The notes under the pieces: generated by a model
The model's input: the letters and a program-made list of their open reading frames with translations, nothing else
Databases searched by the model: none
Told to the model about the DNA's origin: nothing
Made by a program: the position numbers and the translations under genes
Shown here: in pieces, positions 1 to 7,824 of the stretch
Layout: each line of letters begins with the position of its first letter
How positions within the stretch are numbered: position 1 is the stretch's first letter
From: a bacterium
GTDB taxonomy: Bacteria; UBP14; UBA6098; JAFGQG01
Reading direction: 5' to 3'
DNA: 12,421 nucleotides
Assembly (NCBI GenBank): GCA_016930435.1
Contig: JAFGGQ010000052.1
Span: 1-12,421 of the forward strand

Positions 1-1
1 A

Positions 2-31
2 TATTGACTTTAACTAATTTTTATATAGATT
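2..31 (+). promoter_or_regulatory. candidate sigma70-like promoter of the minor pilin operon
   Basis: TTGACT at 4-9 matches five of six bases of a -35 box. Sixteen bases later TAGATT at 26-31 is a weak -10 box (four of six); GATTAT at 28-33 with an 18-base spacer is an alternative. Transcription would start near 38-40, leaving a leader of only about 10 bases before the ATG at 50, with the weak TGGAG site (38-42) at its very start. The 11-base string TATTGACTTTA (2-12) recurs at 9927-9937 in front of the zinc-ribbon/clpC pair. AT-rich DNA produces such matches by chance, and the true promoter may lie left of the window. Confidence 0.3.
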
Positions 32-49
32 ATTTAATGGAGTATAGAA

Positions 50-553
50 ATGAAAAACGGTATGACACTGATAGAGATTATGGTAGTGGTGGTTATCATT
101 GGAGTGATAGCTGCCGGCGCCACATTTTCTATGCGTCGGGCTGCGGATTATTACCGGCTCCGAAGCGGAACTGTAAGCATTACACAGAGTATTCAGTATA
201 TTAATCAATTCGCCCTTGAGAAAAATAAACCTTTTGGGTTAAAATTTGAGAATGACAGCATAAAGGTATTCTATGTGGTCGATACCGATACTATTCATGA
301 GAGTTCTGAACCTCTCCCTATTAACATTAAATTTGGTTATCTTGATAATGTTACGGCTGGATTAAAAGGGGTTACTATCCCTCCTAACGGGGTGGATTTC
401 CCGAATGGGGTTCTGGTAGCTTATCCCCATAAGGGGGCGAGTAAGGGTACAGTTTATTTTAACAGTCCCCGGGAATCACGGGCAATAAACGTAAATTCAA
501 TGGGTGTCCCCAGGGTTTTTATCTGGGGAAATGGGGTCTGGAATGAGCAATAA
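50..553 (+). CDS. FimT/GspH-like type IV minor pilin (pseudopilin)
   Basis: A 167-residue prepilin, probably a minor subunit at the pilus tip or base. The class III leader is MKNG; prepilin peptidase would cut after Gly4, giving a mature chain that starts MTLIE with Glu at +5, followed by a hydrophobic helix to about residue 26. The next stretch, with Arg/Ala-rich helix residues and 'SITQSIQYINQFALEKNKPFG', resembles the GspH/FimT pattern of a helix followed by a beta-rich domain. The C-terminal 'VYFNSP...INVNSMG' matches the last strands of that family. The leader is short and agrees with the ATG at 50. It is the first gene of the cluster in the window, and its last 11 bases overlap the PilV-like gene, suggesting translational coupling. 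The family is clear; whether it is FimT, FimU or GspH is not, so I give no symbol. Confidence 0.85.
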   Translation: MKNGMTLIEIMVVVVIIGVIAAGATFSMRRAADYYRLRSGTVSITQSIQYINQFALEKNKPFGLKFENDSIKVFYVVDTDTIHESSEPLPINIKFGYLDNVTAGLKGVTIPPNGVDFPNGVLVAYPHKGASKGTVYFNSPRESRAINVNSMGVPRVFIWGNGVWNEQ

Positions 554-956
554 AAAGGGAATGACGATGCTGGAAGTGCTGGCAGGTTTTCTGATCATGA
601 TGATCGGGGCCACTGCTGTACTGTCATTCCTGATATTCTTCGTTAAGGTAAATGTGATATTGGCCGGGAATATGCAGTCTAAATATATTGCCGAGTACTT
701 TACCGAGGAACTCAGGGCGGTTAGTTATCTTGACCCATTGATATCGAATGATGGCGACAATACCGATCTGGATAATTTTACTGTCCCTGATCATGCTGCC
801 CAGGATACTATGGGGACTATTATTTTTTACCGCTCCTGGAATGTAATTGAAAATAGCCCTATCTCCGGTGTTAAAACCATAAAGGTCAGAATTGTATGGG
901 AGCATTTAAACAAGCCTCATTCCTACGAATTTGTAACCCTTAAAGGGTCCGGGTAA
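543..956 (+). CDS. pilV: PilV-like type IV pilus minor pilin
   Basis: A 137-residue prepilin. I chose ATG 543 because it gives a normal leader (MSNKKG), cleavage after Gly6, a mature start MTMLE with Glu5, and a hydrophobic helix 'VLAGFLIMMIGATAVLSFL'. In-frame ATGs at 504 and 531 would only lengthen the leader. 'MLEVL' followed by a helix that lacks further charge is the PilV/GspI pattern. The remainder is short, with 'GTIIFYRSWNV' and 'TIKVRIVWEH', similar to the strand pair and Trp-containing C-terminus seen in PilV proteins. It overlaps the upstream gene by 11 bases and lies 3 bases before the PilW-like gene. In characterised systems PilV joins the minor-pilin complex that initiates assembly and presents PilY1. 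The call rests on position plus N-terminal sequence; GspI is the alternative. Confidence 0.8.
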   Translation: MSNKKGMTMLEVLAGFLIMMIGATAVLSFLIFFVKVNVILAGNMQSKYIAEYFTEELRAVSYLDPLISNDGDNTDLDNFTVPDHAAQDTMGTIIFYRSWNVIENSPISGVKTIKVRIVWEHLNKPHSYEFVTLKGSG

Positions 957-959
957 AAT

Positions 960-1889
960 ATGATTAAACGGAAGGGTATAACCCTGATAGAACTCCTCGT
1001 GGTCTTGACTTTATCCTCTCTTTTAATCTCGGCAGTATTATACCTGTTTTCGACTTTTATCAGCAAAAGCGTCGGTCAGGAACGGATAGTGTCTTCGGAT
1101 AGCGGAACCCAGAATATTTTAAATTATATCAAGTGGGACATACTGATGGCAGGATATGCCCTCCCGCTTGGAGAGATGCCCATTATGAACTCAAATAACA
1201 CAGGTTATAATAACTCTGATGGTATTACCATGAGATCGTTAGCCTTTCGAAACGAAATGGGGAGCAATGGATGGACCTATACCCTGGTCCCTTCAATGGG
1301 GGTTAATAACCTCACCGTAAGGCGCTGGAACGATCCCCAAATGGATATTAAGCTCGGAGACCATGTTATCCTTTTAACCCCTTTAAAACGAATAGCAGGT
1401 GGACCTTATACGGTAACCGACTTGACTATCCTGACCGAAACCTATTCCGAGCCATCTGCCGTTTTAACCTTAGACCAAGCTGTAAGTATTTCCAAGGTAT
1501 TTGTTTTCAGTGTTTCAGATGCCTCGATCTTCGTCACCGAGGTTAATTATGAGGTAGTAGATGGTAAATTAAAGAGGGGCGATGAAACCATTTCTGATGG
1601 GGTGGAGAACCTTCAGATTTCGTTCTGGATGGATTCAAATGAGAATTTTAAGCAGGATACCGGTGAATGGATAGACGATCTGGCTATTCTCATTGAATCC
1701 CCGGGAATGGCCAAGAGAATTCGCCTGATCAGGGTTGATCTTCTGGTTCGAACTAAAGCTGAACAGGGATACAAATACACTGCTGATTCACTGTTCATTG
1801 GCGACCTTAACCTTCAATTTGAAGAGGATGAAAAGCAATACAGGAGAAGATTATGGGAAACCCAAATACTTCCCAGAAACCTGTTTTAG
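960..1889 (+). CDS. pilW: PilW-like type IV pilus minor pilin
   Basis: A 309-residue prepilin. Leader MIKRKG, cleavage after Gly6, mature start ITLIE with Glu5, then a hydrophobic helix to about residue 31. 'IKWDILMAGYALP' (A64-G65-Y66) matches the PilW-family signature in which a conserved Asp and an AGY segment follow the N-terminal helix. The large size also fits PilW/GspJ rather than the smaller minor pilins. Residues 225-236, DSNENFKQDTGE, look like a calcium loop (Asp1, Asn3, Asn5, Glu12 of an EF-hand spacing). The C-terminal 'IRLIRVDLLVRTKAEQG' is the usual last-strand region of this family. The gene starts 3 bases after the PilV-like stop, and its last 37 bases overlap the next gene. 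The role in a minor-pilin tip complex is inferred from family and context. Confidence 0.85.
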   Translation: MIKRKGITLIELLVVLTLSSLLISAVLYLFSTFISKSVGQERIVSSDSGTQNILNYIKWDILMAGYALPLGEMPIMNSNNTGYNNSDGITMRSLAFRNEMGSNGWTYTLVPSMGVNNLTVRRWNDPQMDIKLGDHVILLTPLKRIAGGPYTVTDLTILTETYSEPSAVLTLDQAVSISKVFVFSVSDASIFVTEVNYEVVDGKLKRGDETISDGVENLQISFWMDSNENFKQDTGEWIDDLAILIESPGMAKRIRLIRVDLLVRTKAEQGYKYTADSLFIGDLNLQFEEDEKQYRRRLWETQILPRNLF

Positions 1890-2341
1890 CAAAATCACGT
1901 GGTGCGGTAATGCTCAATGTGATCGTTATCCTAGCGATAATGATGGCTGTTATCGGAGTAATGGTGCTTCTGCAGGTCAAGGGTGTTAAGATAATGGGAA
2001 GTAAGCGGCGTTATTTCGAGGCTTTTGAGATGGCCCAATCCTCTATTGATTACGGCATTTTAATGATCAAGAAAAGTGAGAGCGGGGGGGAGGTCATCGT
2101 TGATACCAGTTTTACACTCGAGGGATATACTGGCGAGGTGAGGGTGAACCTGATGTTCACTGCAGTTATTGAAGGGGCGAATATAGCCTTCGGAGCGGGT
2201 TACGAGGAGCTCGGAAAGGGCGCTGCATCGGGAGGAGCAGCCAATCATTTCCACCTGATTTCAGATGCTACCGGCCTTGCGGGAGAAAATGTTGTTCTTG
2301 AAGTGGGTTATAGGAGAATTATCGGTGTACAGGCAAAATAG
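1853..2341 (+). CDS. pilX: PilX-like minor pilin assembly protein
   Basis: A 162-residue exported protein. ATG 1853 is supported by AGGAG at 1842-1846, six bases upstream, inside the end of the PilW-like gene. The N-terminus has a longer leader ending in KSRG (Gly17), then 'AVMLNVIVILAIMMAVIGVMVLL'. The mature +5 position is Asn, not Glu, which is common in proteins with a PilX N-terminal domain and also known in GspK. 'RRYFEAFEMAQSSIDYGI' matches the 'AFEAAE' segment that follows the helix in PilX proteins. The C-terminal half is Gly/Ala-rich with 'GAASGGAANHFHLIS' and ends in a short strand 'VLEVGYRRI'. Position between pilW and pilY1 is the same as in Pseudomonas. GspK-like function is the alternative, but the protein is far shorter than GspK. 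Confidence 0.75.
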   Translation: MGNPNTSQKPVLAKSRGAVMLNVIVILAIMMAVIGVMVLLQVKGVKIMGSKRRYFEAFEMAQSSIDYGILMIKKSESGGEVIVDTSFTLEGYTGEVRVNLMFTAVIEGANIAFGAGYEELGKGAASGGAANHFHLISDATGLAGENVVLEVGYRRIIGVQAK

Positions 2342-2349
2342 AGATTTTA

Positions 2350-2358
2350 TGATATAAT
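2350..2358 (+). promoter_or_regulatory. candidate extended -10 promoter before pilY1
   Basis: TGATATAAT at 2350-2358 is a perfect TGnTATAAT extended -10 element in the 56-base gap between pilX and pilY1. I see no good -35 box at the expected spacing, which extended -10 promoters tolerate. A start near 2365 would leave a leader of about 33 bases that includes the GAGGTGAT ribosome site. It could give pilY1 and the following gene expression partly independent of the pilins. The match may be chance in AT-rich DNA. Confidence 0.35.
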
Positions 2359-2385
2359 AACAACCCTGCAACTTCTTTGTATTAA

Positions 2386-2393
2386 GAGGTGAT
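2386..2393 (+). promoter_or_regulatory. ribosome binding site that sets the pilY1 start
   Basis: GAGGTGAT is an eight-base complement to the 16S rRNA 3' end and lies four bases before the GTG at 2398. The other possible GTG, at 2389, lies inside this site and has no comparable site of its own, so 2398 is the better start. Confidence 0.7.
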
Positions 2394-2397
2394 AAAA

Positions 2398-5300
2398 GTG
2401 AAAAGGTCTTGTATTTGTATTGTTTTGATAACCTTAGCGCTGGGAATTATTTTCAGCGTTAACCTGCAGGCTAAAGTTTATCCCCCCCCTACGGGTATTG
2501 TCGTAATCGGCGGTAATCCCGGCTGTATAAATATCAGTTGGAATGCTCATGAACTGGAAAGCTACGAAGATGAGACCAATGGGTACTATGTCCAGTATGA
2601 TATCTTACGGGATGGAACACATTTAGCTTATACCGAAAGTCTGAGTTATATTGATTGCGGATTGACTGCAGGCAATGATTATTGTTACCAGCTAAGAGCG
2701 GAGTTATTCTATAAAAATAAATGGTATTATAGCGAATATTCAGTGAATTACTGTGATTATCCCGGTTCTGCAGACCCCCCTACGCCACCCTTTAATTTTA
2801 TGGTCACTACGGCGGATTCAGCAGCAATCAGGCTGACCTGGGACGACTCTTCCATTATTACCCAATGGTATGAAATCGAGCGTAATGGCAATGAGATCGA
2901 GGCTGATTATGACTTGAAAGTATATTACGATTTTCCGTTATCGCCCGGTTCCTACAATTGCTATCGAGTCAGGGGGTGCAACAATGGAGGCTGTTCCGAT
3001 TTTACAAATGAGGCCTGTGATACAGCAGGTAATCCACCTCAACCACCCATAAATATCGGGGATATGCCCTGCAAAGTACCACCGTTCCTGTCCATGCTGG
3101 TCCCTGCCAATGTATGCCTGCTTCTGGATAATTCCGGAAGTATGAATGAACAAGCCTATTACGGAGAATATAACCCTGCCAAAAGATATTATGGATATGC
3201 CGATCATGATAAGCATTACCAGAACATCAGCAATGTTTATGAGCCTATAAGTAGCTGGATCGGTATAGCGGATCCACTAAACGATAGGTATAACGGTAAC
3301 TTTTTGAACTGGCTGACGATGAGAAGGATAGATATCGTCAGAAAGACCCTTTGCGGAGGAAAAGCCCTATCCCGAACCGGGGAGGGGGCTAAAATATTAG
3401 TGGGAGAAGTAACCGATGTTGCTTCTTCCCGGGCTTTTCATAAGTATTATGAAAAAAATGACTATTATCTTTATGGGGGTTACATCTATTGTAATGGGAT
3501 AAGATTAGGAAAGATACATATCCGTACAGGGGCAGTTATTGAAGGTATTATTCAACATTTAGAGGAGAGACTGGATTTAGGCTTAGCCTGGTTCAATTAT
3601 GAAGAAGGGGGATGGATTGCTGATTTTGTAGGGAATCCCGGGGAGAACATCGTTACTCACATGGAGAATGAAACCCCTCAAACCTGGACTCCTTTAGGTG
3701 AAGCCTATTATGAGGTTACCCGTTATTTTGCTGCGGACCAGGGTTATTTTACTAACCGGAATTATGCTGCTCATGATCCTATTATCTATGGCTGCGAGAA
3801 AAACTTCGTAATACTATTAACCGATGGTGAATCCACTGAGGATGAGAATGTACCCACCTGGCTTAAGAATTACGATTCCTACGAGCCGGATTCGGTGCCC
3901 ACATACTGGGAGAGTGATGGTTCAGAGGATTTGCGGGATGTAGCCCTATGGGCCCGTACAAATGATCTACGGCCGGATTGGCCTGACTATGACGGCTACC
4001 TGCTCTTATATACTATCTACGGTTTTGGGGCGCAGGAGGATAAAGCCACTATGCTCTTAAAGAGGGCGGCGCGTAATGGTGGATTCGATGATATCAATGG
4101 CAATAAGATTCCAGATCTTCGTGAAGAATACGACGTTGATCAGGACGGAAATCCGGATACCTATTTTTACGCTCCTGATGGTTATGAATTGGAAAAGGCG
4201 CTTAAAAAAGTGTTCGCTGATATCCTTGCCCGGCTGGATGCCGCCTCCGCGGTATCCGTGGTGACCAATTCCATTAAGGGCGAAGGGAATGCATTCCAGG
4301 CTGTATTTTCCCCTAAAAAATTCTACGGGAATACCGTTCTGGAATGGATCGGAAACGTTCAGGCGCTGTGGATAGACCAGATGGGAAATTTCCGGGAGGA
4401 TAGCGACAAGGACCTTTACCTCGATATGCAGGATGATTATATAGTAGATGTAATCTATGATGGTCATAATACTAAGGTAAGACGCTATTATGATTATGAT
4501 GGTGATGGATACAGGGATGAGTATAAAGATGTCCTTCCCATCGAAAATATAAATTTTGTATGGAATGCAGGCGATCAGCTCAAAGAACGTTCACCTTCTG
4601 GCCGCACATTAAAGGTCATTGCTCCGGATTCAACTGTATTGAAGAAGTACAATTTCATGGATTTTTCGGTTACAAATGATGCGCTTTTATACAAGGCAAT
4701 GGGTTTAGGAACTAAAGCCAGGGCGGATTCGGTGATAAATTATATTAGGGGGGTGGATTATGATGGATTTCGAAGCAGGACCACCCCCGAGGGCTGGGTT
4801 TGGAAGTTAGGCGACATAATCAATTCCCGGCCGGTTTTCGTAGGTGAGCCGAGGGACCGCTTCGACCTTCTTTATAAGGATAATTCCTATGTTGAGTATT
4901 ACATTGATAATCTTGACCGCCAGGCGGTACTCTATATTGGCGGCAATGACGGCATAATGAAGGCTTTTAACGCCGGGCGCTATCTCCAGACAAACAATAT
5001 GATGTCACCAGGGTATCTGGACGGCAGCGGTTATGATCTGGGCCATGAGCTATGGGGGGTTATTCCCTTTAATTTGTTGCCCCACCTGAAATGGCTTAAG
5101 GACCCGGATTATTGCCATGTTTACTATGTGGACCTTAAGCTAAAAGCTGTTGATGCAAAAATATTCAATGAGGATGATACGCATGCCGGGGGCTGGGGTA
5201 CGATTCTTATCGTGGGCCAGAACTTCGGGGGATCTCCCTGCCCAACTGTTTCCGGGGATACACTCTCCTCCTCCTATTTTGCTCTTGATGTCACAAATCC

Positions 5301-6366
5301 CCTCGATCCCAAACTAATGTGGTACTTCAGCCACCGTAACCTTGGATTTACCACGGTTTATCCATGCATAGTCAAAGTGGATACATTGTGGATGCTGGCT
5401 TTCGGCTCCGGGCCTACCGATCTGGACGGATTCAGCAACCAGAACGCCAACCTCTTCCTGGTTAATCTGAAGACTGGGACTACTATGCTTGAATACCAAT
5501 TCAGTGAGAGCAATTCTACATTGGGGGACCCGGTATCCGTTGATGTTGAACTTGATTATACTACGGACCTTCTCTATGTGGGATTAAGTAAATACAGTGG
5601 ATCCAGTTGGAGCGGTTCGGTATACAGAATGAATTTCTTTGGGAGCACAAACCCATCGGACTGGCAGGTCTCAAAATTAATTGATACCGGTAAACCAGTC
5701 CAGGCGTCCGGAAGTATAACTACGGATTATATGGGAAACCTCTGGTTCTTCTTCGGTACCGGGAGGTATATGGATGACCAGGATGAAAGGGATATAAATG
5801 ATCAATACTTTGTGGGAGTAAAAGACCCATATTGGGCTACTGGTGCCGGAAGCGTCAGCTTCAACAGCCTCTTCGATGTATCAGACTGTGATATCTACCA
5901 GACCGACACCGGTTTCACGGTGAAGGGTGCTGGCAACAATGACCTAATGTTCAACGAATTTGCCCAGAATATTCAGGATGCATCAGGTTGGTTTGTAGAA
6001 CTGGAAGACGGGGAACGGGTAACTACAGAACCTATTTTATTGGGGGAGATAATATTCTTCAGTACCTATACTCCCAACCAGGATGTCTGTTCTTATGGGG
6101 GCACCGGCAAATTATTCGGAGTGTATTATCTTACAGGTACTCCTGAACCCCAGATACAGACCTTCGGAACCGAAGAACTGGTGGATGAAACTCGCCTGAT
6201 CGAAGCTATGGAACTTGGAGGAGGAGTACCCACTTCCCCTACTGCCCATATCGGACTCACCGACCAGGCTACTATTTCGGTTCAGATGAGCACCGGCCAA
6301 ATAGTACAAGAAAAAGCTAACATTAGCATCCAAAAAGATGCAGCAATATTCTGGAAAGGAAGGTAA
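2398..6366 (+). CDS. pilY1: PilY1-type pilus tip adhesin with N-terminal fibronectin III-like domains
   Basis: 1322 residues from GTG 2398. A signal peptide ends at 'NLQA'. Two fibronectin-III-like domains follow (about residues 25-125 and 126-215); this N-terminal part has ten Cys, unusual for that fold and suggesting disulphides. A von Willebrand A domain starts near residue 238, with metal-site residues in DNSGS (from Asp244), Thr431 in WTPLGEA, and Asp476 in LLTDGES. Acidic loops that could bind calcium lie at 565-576, 581-587, 668-676 and 699-707 (DYDGDGYRD). The C-terminal half is the PilY1 beta-propeller domain, with 'INSRPVFVG' near 807 and 'YIGGNDGIMKAFNAG' from 846. In Pseudomonas and Neisseria, PilY1/PilC sits at the pilus tip, mediates adhesion and sensing, and controls retraction in a calcium-dependent way. 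It is downstream of four minor pilins, as expected. The identification is firm; the function of the FN3 pair is inference. Confidence 0.92.
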   Translation: MKRSCICIVLITLALGIIFSVNLQAKVYPPPTGIVVIGGNPGCINISWNAHELESYEDETNGYYVQYDILRDGTHLAYTESLSYIDCGLTAGNDYCYQLRAELFYKNKWYYSEYSVNYCDYPGSADPPTPPFNFMVTTADSAAIRLTWDDSSIITQWYEIERNGNEIEADYDLKVYYDFPLSPGSYNCYRVRGCNNGGCSDFTNEACDTAGNPPQPPINIGDMPCKVPPFLSMLVPANVCLLLDNSGSMNEQAYYGEYNPAKRYYGYADHDKHYQNISNVYEPISSWIGIADPLNDRYNGNFLNWLTMRRIDIVRKTLCGGKALSRTGEGAKILVGEVTDVASSRAFHKYYEKNDYYLYGGYIYCNGIRLGKIHIRTGAVIEGIIQHLEERLDLGLAWFNYEEGGWIADFVGNPGENIVTHMENETPQTWTPLGEAYYEVTRYFAADQGYFTNRNYAAHDPIIYGCEKNFVILLTDGESTEDENVPTWLKNYDSYEPDSVPTYWESDGSEDLRDVALWARTNDLRPDWPDYDGYLLLYTIYGFGAQEDKATMLLKRAARNGGFDDINGNKIPDLREEYDVDQDGNPDTYFYAPDGYELEKALKKVFADILARLDAASAVSVVTNSIKGEGNAFQAVFSPKKFYGNTVLEWIGNVQALWIDQMGNFREDSDKDLYLDMQDDYIVDVIYDGHNTKVRRYYDYDGDGYRDEYKDVLPIENINFVWNAGDQLKERSPSGRTLKVIAPDSTVLKKYNFMDFSVTNDALLYKAMGLGTKARADSVINYIRGVDYDGFRSRTTPEGWVWKLGDIINSRPVFVGEPRDRFDLLYKDNSYVEYYIDNLDRQAVLYIGGNDGIMKAFNAGRYLQTNNMMSPGYLDGSGYDLGHELWGVIPFNLLPHLKWLKDPDYCHVYYVDLKLKAVDAKIFNEDDTHAGGWGTILIVGQNFGGSPCPTVSGDTLSSSYFALDVTNPLDPKLMWYFSHRNLGFTTVYPCIVKVDTLWMLAFGSGPTDLDGFSNQNANLFLVNLKTGTTMLEYQFSESNSTLGDPVSVDVELDYTTDLLYVGLSKYSGSSWSGSVYRMNFFGSTNPSDWQVSKLIDTGKPVQASGSITTDYMGNLWFFFGTGRYMDDQDERDINDQYFVGVKDPYWATGAGSVSFNSLFDVSDCDIYQTDTGFTVKGAGNNDLMFNEFAQNIQDASGWFVELEDGERVTTEPILLGEIIFFSTYTPNQDVCSYGGTGKLFGVYYLTGTPEPQIQTFGTEELVDETRLIEAMELGGGVPTSPTAHIGLTDQATISVQMSTGQIVQEKANISIQKDAAIFWKGR

Positions 6367-6371
6367 TAGAG

Positions 6372-6923
6372 ATGAAAAAACGTATAATTATGAAATATGT
6401 AATAACTGGAATAGTCTTTATATCTTATCTCTTTCTGCAGGCGGAGGATTTCCCGATAATTCCCTCGTTACCCCCAACAGATGTTTTTCAAACCCAGGAA
6501 TATAACTATATAGGATTGCTTAACCAGATCAAAAAGGATAAGATGGATATTTCGGGAACGATCTTCACCTTCGGAAATAACAGTGTGATCTTCTCTACAA
6601 GAGCTGCTCCAGCCATTGAAGAGAACCTGATCATGGAATCTTCTGCAGAAGCTGGGAACATGCCTTTACCGGTAATTAATCCACCCGCTATCGATATCAA
6701 GGATGAGAATGGCAGTTCAATAACCCTGGAGGAGCTGAAGGCCATGACTCCTGCTATTATCGAATTTTATTCGGAAAATTACCGAAGGGGCAGCGACGGT
6801 CCCTTTAGGATCAGTAAGATCAAAGTAAATCAGGTTATACCCACGGATCTCCCGGATTCTATGTATCAGCACAAAAAGGGATTGACTCCGTTCCAGAAAA
6901 GCAAGGAAGCGCTGCCTAAGTGA
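6372..6923 (+). CDS. exported protein of unknown family, last gene of the pilus cluster
   Basis: 183 residues, not recognised. ATG 6372 follows the pilY1 stop by five bases and is preceded by a purine-rich site (GGAAAGGAAGG, 6353-6363); ATG 6390 is an alternative that would shorten the basic N-region. A signal peptide 'YVITGIVFISYLFLQA' with likely cleavage after Ala (LQA|ED) indicates export. The cleavage motif resembles that of PilY1. The mature part has no cysteine, is rich in Pro and acidic residues, and contains 'PPTDVFQTQEYNYIGLLNQIKKDKMD', a central 'ISGTIFTFGNNSVIFSTRA', then a Pro-rich 'PLPVINPPAIDIKDENG'. There is no prepilin leader, so it is not a pilin. It occupies the position where some species have pilY2 or pilE, but no similarity is visible. 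Tight spacing suggests co-expression with pilY1 and a role in the same tip or envelope assembly; this is inference. Confidence 0.7.
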   Translation: MKKRIIMKYVITGIVFISYLFLQAEDFPIIPSLPPTDVFQTQEYNYIGLLNQIKKDKMDISGTIFTFGNNSVIFSTRAAPAIEENLIMESSAEAGNMPLPVINPPAIDIKDENGSSITLEELKAMTPAIIEFYSENYRRGSDGPFRISKIKVNQVIPTDLPDSMYQHKKGLTPFQKSKEALPK

Positions 6924-7006
6924 ACTTCCCAGCGGGTAATCAAGGTCAGCATTTTGAGCGTTTTTTTTGAATAAAAGCGATCAAATATGAAGTTTGTATT
7001 TTTATT

Positions 7007-7816
7007 ATGATTAACTCCACGTTCAGAAAAATCACATTTTATTTATTGTTATTAGCATCTATCCAGATTATATTCTGCAGTAAATCTGGCGAGGATGTAA
7101 AAGACCGTTTTAAGAATATAATATCCAGGAGTAAATCCTCAAAAAGACCATCTGATAATGAAACCGCGTCACTAGATAGCCTTCGTATTGATTCTACGAT
7201 GTTTCTTTTTTCAGAGCCCTATGAGTATTTCGAGGATGGCGAGCCAAAATCATTCTATGTATATGAAGACGGCGTGATTAAGATGACCCTGGAATATTGG
7301 GAACCTGGGGTTAAGAAGAAGATGATAGAGTACAATGGGAATACTAAACCTAACGGCAGAGCAGTGGAATGGGATATGAATGGCAATAAAATCAAAGAAG
7401 TGCATTACCGTGAAGGATTGCGATATGGCCCTTCATATTCCTGGTTTCCCGACGGGCAGAAAGAGATCGAAAGCAACTATAACAATGACGTGCTTAACGG
7501 AACAAAAACAAAATGGTATAAGAACGGGAATAAGGAGTATGAGATTAATTTTGACTATGGCACCCCGCATGGTAAATCGGTGATCTGGTATGAAAACGGG
7601 CAAGTCGAAGAGGAAACAGACTACAATCAGGGCAAGATAGACGGTAAAAAGATAAACTATTATGATAATGGGGAAAAAAGGTATGAGTGTACTTACCGGA
7701 AAGGTGTAAAGAACGGTCCGGAGATCTTCTGGGACGAACAGGGCAATAAGGTATGGGAAATTATATATAGGTCCGGTGAAATGATCTCGAAGGAGAACTT
7801 TGATCCCAATCAATAA
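7007..7816 (+). CDS. MORN-variant repeat protein, putative lipoprotein
   Basis: 269 residues. The N-terminus is a basic then hydrophobic segment ending at Cys24 (SIQIIFC), a lipobox candidate although Phe at -1 is not standard; a plain membrane anchor is the alternative. Residues 25-70 are polar and Ser-rich, probably a linker. From about 108 to 262 there are six repeats of about 23 residues, each with an 'NG or HG...W/Y...NG' core and ending near 'YxxG', for example 'PHGKSVIWYENGQVEEETDY'. This is the MORN-variant repeat found in proteins that databases often label YwqK-family 'antitoxin'; nothing here supports a toxin-antitoxin role. The repeats should form an elongated beta sheet, perhaps for binding. 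The ATG at 7007 has no clear ribosome site. The next gene starts 8 bases after the stop, so the two are likely co-transcribed. Confidence 0.75.
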   Translation: MINSTFRKITFYLLLLASIQIIFCSKSGEDVKDRFKNIISRSKSSKRPSDNETASLDSLRIDSTMFLFSEPYEYFEDGEPKSFYVYEDGVIKMTLEYWEPGVKKKMIEYNGNTKPNGRAVEWDMNGNKIKEVHYREGLRYGPSYSWFPDGQKEIESNYNNDVLNGTKTKWYKNGNKEYEINFDYGTPHGKSVIWYENGQVEEETDYNQGKIDGKKINYYDNGEKRYECTYRKGVKNGPEIFWDEQGNKVWEIIYRSGEMISKENFDPNQ

Positions 7817-7824
7817 AATCAAAG

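Noticed and set aside
504-542. Longer start for the PilV-like gene at ATG 504 or 531
   Set aside because: Either would give an atypically long leader; ATG 543 gives the normal six-residue leader and a tight overlap with the upstream gene.
4057-4467. 136-codon open frame on the minus strand inside pilY1
   Set aside because: It lies fully within the clear PilY1 frame, has no recognisable motif and no ribosome site; it is a shadow frame.
6909-6968. Possible Rho-independent terminator: run of eight T at 6961-6968 after the exported-protein gene
   Set aside because: The T-run is real, but the hairpins I can draw are poor: a 4-bp TCAA/TTGA stem just before it, and a 5-bp CGCTG/CAGCG stem about 25 bases away. 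Without a GC-rich stem I do not call it.
7007-7816. Toxin-antitoxin module, suggested by the MORN-variant (YwqK-type) repeats
   Set aside because: There is no small toxin-like partner, and the protein has an export signal. The antitoxin label for this repeat family is a database habit rather than evidence.
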